56,646 nucleotides of DNA from Lacisediminihabitans sp. (GTDB lineage: Bacteria; Actinomycetota; Actinomycetes; Actinomycetales; Microbacteriaceae), in NCBI GenBank assembly GCA_025362355.1, contig JANYGT010000030.1:1-56646 (forward strand), read 5' to 3'. The notes beneath the pieces were generated by a model. It made no database searches, was not told where the DNA came from, and was given only the letters and a program-made list of their open reading frames with translations. Every line of letters begins with the position of its first letter. Within the stretch, counting starts at the first letter, position 1. Of the stretch, positions 54,171-56,646 are shown one piece after another. The translations under genes and the position numbers were made by a program.

Positions 54171-55220
54171 CTAGTCAGTGCCAGCGGCGAGCGAGCGATT
54201 CGTCGTATCGGATGGCTCGTCTGTTTCCGCTCTCTGCCGCCGAGACCTGGCTTTCTCGGTCAGGTACCAGCCCTGGCGTGGACCGAACTCGACGGCATCC
54301 ATCCCGATGACCACTTTGCCGCGCGAGTGCATGCGGGCAAGGTCCTGGTAGGCCTGTGTCACATAGTCGAACGGGTAGAAACCGGAGACGACGACCGCGA
54401 TGCGCCGTTCCGCGACCATCGCGACGATCGACGAGAAGTCGGCCATGGCCTCCGTGTCGTCTGCTGGTGCGGTGAGATAGCGGATTTCGATGTCCCTCCG
54501 GTCAGGGCTTCGTATTGTGCGATGCTGCGGAACGCCGAGGCTCGATGCCAGTAGCTCGTAACCGCCGTGATTGTCGATGAAAGCCGTCACCGGACGGTCA
54601 CCCACGATGTCGCGGATGCGGCCTTCCACACCCTCGGCGTAGTCGACCGGGATGACGCGCAGCGCCCTCAGAAAATCATGATTCTCGGTACTCCCGAGAG
54701 CTAATACCTTCGCGCCCTGCTGCACTGCCAGCTGAATTTGGAGATGTCCGACGCCACCGGCCGCGGCGCCGACCACGAGCGTGTCGTCAGTACCGAGCTT
54801 CAGACTTCTGATCGAGTTCAGTGCAGTGCACCCCGCCAGGTACAAACCGCCTCCGACCTCTGGAGTCACAGTCGGTGGCTTTGGGATGATCGCGGACGCG
54901 GCGACGGCAATCCACGTCGCATGAGTGCCGGCTCCCGCCAGGTGGCCGAGCACCTCTTGCCCTTTTCGGAACGTTCGAACGCCGTCACCGACCGAAACGA
55001 TGATCCCGGCGAAGTCGACACCCTGACCGGACGGCAACTGCGTCGACACGAGATCTCGCAGTCGTCCTTCGCGCACGAATCGCTCGATGTGGTTCAAGCC
55101 CGCCGCCGACACCTTCACGATCACCTGGCCGGAGGCCGGCGTCGGACGCTCAATCGGAACGACATCGACCACGTCGAAATCGCCGAACTCCCGATATCGG
55201 ACCGCTTTGCCGTGCTTCAT
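54171..55220 (-). CDS. Zinc-independent quinone oxidoreductase-like MDR enzyme
   Basis: The 349-residue medium-chain dehydrogenase/reductase starts at ATG 55220 (GGAGG four bases upstream). It has GLNHIERFVREG and PSGQGVDFAGIIVSVGDGV (catalytic domain), then VVGAAAGGVGHLQIQLAVQQGA (NADP-binding). The catalytic-zinc cysteine and histidine are absent, as in quinone oxidoreductases. A 20-residue Arg/Ser-rich tail is unusual. It probably reduces quinones or enones with NADPH. Confidence 0.88.
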   Translation of the reverse strand: MKHGKAVRYREFGDFDVVDVVPIERPTPASGQVIVKVSAAGLNHIERFVREGRLRDLVSTQLPSGQGVDFAGIIVSVGDGVRTFRKGQEVLGHLAGAGTHATWIAVAASAIIPKPPTVTPEVGGGLYLAGCTALNSIRSLKLGTDDTLVVGAAAGGVGHLQIQLAVQQGAKVLALGSTENHDFLRALRVIPVDYAEGVEGRIRDIVGDRPVTAFIDNHGGYELLASSLGVPQHRTIRSPDRRDIEIRYLTAPADDTEAMADFSSIVAMVAERRIAVVVSGFYPFDYVTQAYQDLARMHSRGKVVIGMDAVEFGPRQGWYLTEKARSRRQRAETDEPSDTTNRSLAAGTD

Positions 55221-55253
55221 CAGACCTCCATAGGCGAACGCACCGGCCCCCAC

Positions 55254-55909
55254 GTCTAGCCTTGGACATGGCCACTTGAGGAGCTCGACGATGCCACCGC
55301 ATTGGGGGCGCGGCCGCTTCGACCTAGTCTCTGCGCCCGCTAGCTATTCGCACGAGCTCCACTCACACCCTCAGCCAGGCCTCAGGTTCGAACCGCGGCG
55401 CCGAGGCCTACACGAAACCCGGCCAAGTCGTCGTTGGTCTCGCCACTGGCAAGGGAAGGCCCTTGTTATGTACAGCCTCCTTCTCAGCTGGAGCCACAGG
55501 ATGTTCAAAGGCCTCGTCGAGCGCCCCGCCCGGGTTTAGCTCGATCATTGGTATCAATCGACGTAGCTCGTTGCCTGATCCGGGCAACGGGGAAGGTAGG
55601 TCCCGCCGGTAAGTGACCCCGGACATTTCACGCACCTCGCCGGAGTATGAGCTTCGCCGCTGTTATGAGCCGTGTGCTTGACCCGGAGGCTCATGATGGC
55701 GTCGAGAGGCCCGTGAATGCTGATGACCAGGGTGACTAGGGCCCGTCTCGCGGACAACGGATGACGACCGGTTGTGTCCAAAATGTGTCCACGGCCGCTT
55801 TCAAAGCCCCGCTCAATCTGCGTGGCTAGAAACTGTCACCTAACCGTGCAGCAGACCCCGGCCTCAAGCGTCGTTCGATCAAGGCCTCGACGGGACGCGA
55901 CCTCCGGGG
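55254..55909. other. Intergenic region without a recognisable gene
   Basis: About 650 bases hold only short frames with no familiar motifs. Two near-repeats of TGTGTCCA (about 55775-55792) lie close together, a pattern I have seen near phage integration junctions, but no integrase or tRNA is present. Base composition looks less G/C-biased than the flanks. It is probably decayed or foreign DNA, left over from a deletion or integration event. Confidence 0.5.
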
Positions 55910-56646
55910 TCAGGCGGCCATCGCCCCGTAACGCTTGTGGCCATGGACGTCGTAGCGGTCGAGCATCATGGCCTTCGACCAGACGCGGATGAAATCGCGG
56001 ACGAACCGCTCTTGCCCGTCGCTGCCCGCGTAGGCGTCGGCGATCGACCGCAGTTGCGCGTTCGAGCCGAATACCAGGTCACTCCGGGAGGCCCTCCAGC
56101 GAGCCTCGCCGGTCGCCTGAACCCGACCAGTGAAGGTCATCGCGGTCTCGTCGTCCTTCGTCCAGATGAGGTCGGTGTCGGTCAGATTCACGAGGAAGTC
56201 GGTCGTCAGGGTTCCGACGTGATCCGTGAGCACACCCAGGTCGGACCCGTCCCAGTTGCTGCCGAGCACGCGGAGCCCGGCGTGCAGGACGGTCCACTCC
56301 GGTGCGGTGAGAGTGAACAGGTTCGCCTTGTCGAGGAATGCCGCCTCGGGCGCGACGCCCGGAGCAAATTCTGCGAAGCGCTCGGACACGAAGTTGCGGA
56401 ACCCGTCCGCAATGGGTCGCAGCCACTCGAACATCTCGATGTCGGTCAACTCCTGCGTCGTGTCGACACGGCCTGGCGTAAACGGCACGCTGGCGTCCGA
56501 TCCTGCCGCCCGTGCCGCCTGCTCCACGGCCGCGCTGCCGGCGAGGACGATGAGGTCGGCCAGAGACACCGTCCGTCCGTCCGTCGTCGCCGTGAAAGCC
56601 GCCTGCACGTTCCGCAGCGCGTCGATGACTGGGACGGTGCGTCGGT
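55910..56646 (-). CDS. katG: Catalase-peroxidase, C-terminal part
   Basis: The visible 245 residues are the C-terminal domain of KatG. Hallmarks are [60 protein letters not shown] and [45 protein letters not shown]. The gene runs off the right edge, so the N-terminal haem domain is not seen. KatG removes hydrogen peroxide and activates isoniazid in mycobacteria. The stop lies next to the feature-poor intergenic region. Confidence 0.95.
   Translation of the reverse strand, partial: RRTVPVIDALRNVQAAFTATTDGRTVSLADLIVLAGSAAVEQAARAAGSDASVPFTPGRVDTTQELTDIEMFEWLRPIADGFRNFVSERFAEFAPGVAPEAAFLDKANLFTLTAPEWTVLHAGLRVLGSNWDGSDLGVLTDHVGTLTTDFLVNLTDTDLIWTKDDETAMTFTGRVQATGEARWRASRSDLVFGSNAQLRSIADAYAGSDGQERFVRDFIRVWSKAMMLDRYDVHGHKRYGAMAA

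Noticed and set aside
55380-55400. tRNA-like TTCGAA loop
   Set aside because: The flanking bases do not form a T-arm and no acceptor or anticodon stem can be found.

Overview
The window looks like chromosomal DNA from a high-GC actinobacterium, most likely of the family Microbacteriaceae. The reasons are the strongly G/C-biased third codon positions, the frequent GTG starts and ATGA/GTGA gene overlaps, the order tRNA-Trp–secE–nusG–rplK–rplA, a HadAB-like dehydratase pair next to murB, and proteins that read like those of Leifsonia- or Salinibacterium-type organisms. The family assignment is an inference from reading, not a database match.

Region by region. (1) 1-405: first codons of rplJ with a probable L10 autoregulatory leader and attenuator. 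(2) 0.4-5.2 kb: membrane-anchored secreted protein, NAD-dependent epimerase, OmpR-type two-component pair and a divergent DUF5666-like membrane protein. (3) 5.2-16.5 kb: a long leftward operon for sugar or polyol uptake and catabolism (two TIM-barrel isomerases, two Gfo/Idh/MocA oxidoreductases, a Dpp/Opp-type ABC importer) under a divergent ROK regulator. Two of its transporter genes are interrupted. (4) 16.6-21.3 kb: YqaJ-like nuclease, DUF998 protein, acetyltransferase, then rplA, rplK, nusG, secE and tRNA-Trp. (5) 21.4-29.1 kb: argP/lysE, an ABC exporter with its own LuxR-type two-component system, murB, two hot-dog dehydratases and a previously hidden 26-residue CxxC peptide gene. (6) 29.2-38.1 kb: a decayed ABC exporter, DUF2252 and DUF308 proteins, thiolase/SDR/PEP-mutase-family enzymes with a TetR regulator, DedA, ThuA-like protein and a UvrA fragment. 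(7) 38.2-50.0 kb: a sulfur-centred stretch (cysE, cysK, a cystathionine synthase/lyase, MetNIQ-type importer, flavin-dependent monooxygenase) interrupted by a GH38 alpha-mannosidase and its GPH symporter. (8) 50.0-56.6 kb: two RibD-type reductases, a photolyase-like protein with permuted domain order, a FolP2-like protein, a metallo-beta-lactamase-fold remnant, a quinone-oxidoreductase-type enzyme, about 650 bases without a recognisable gene, and the C-terminal part of katG at the right edge.

No CRISPR array, transposase, integrase or intact prophage gene was found. The most interesting points are the 26-residue peptide gene with an elaborate promoter next to a dead exporter, the FAD-domain-first photolyase relative, the RibD/FolP2-like couplet, the repeats bracketing the ABC/two-component module, and the two apparently recent lesions in one importer operon. 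All positions were read by eye from the sequence; family names rest on motif recognition and not on database searches.
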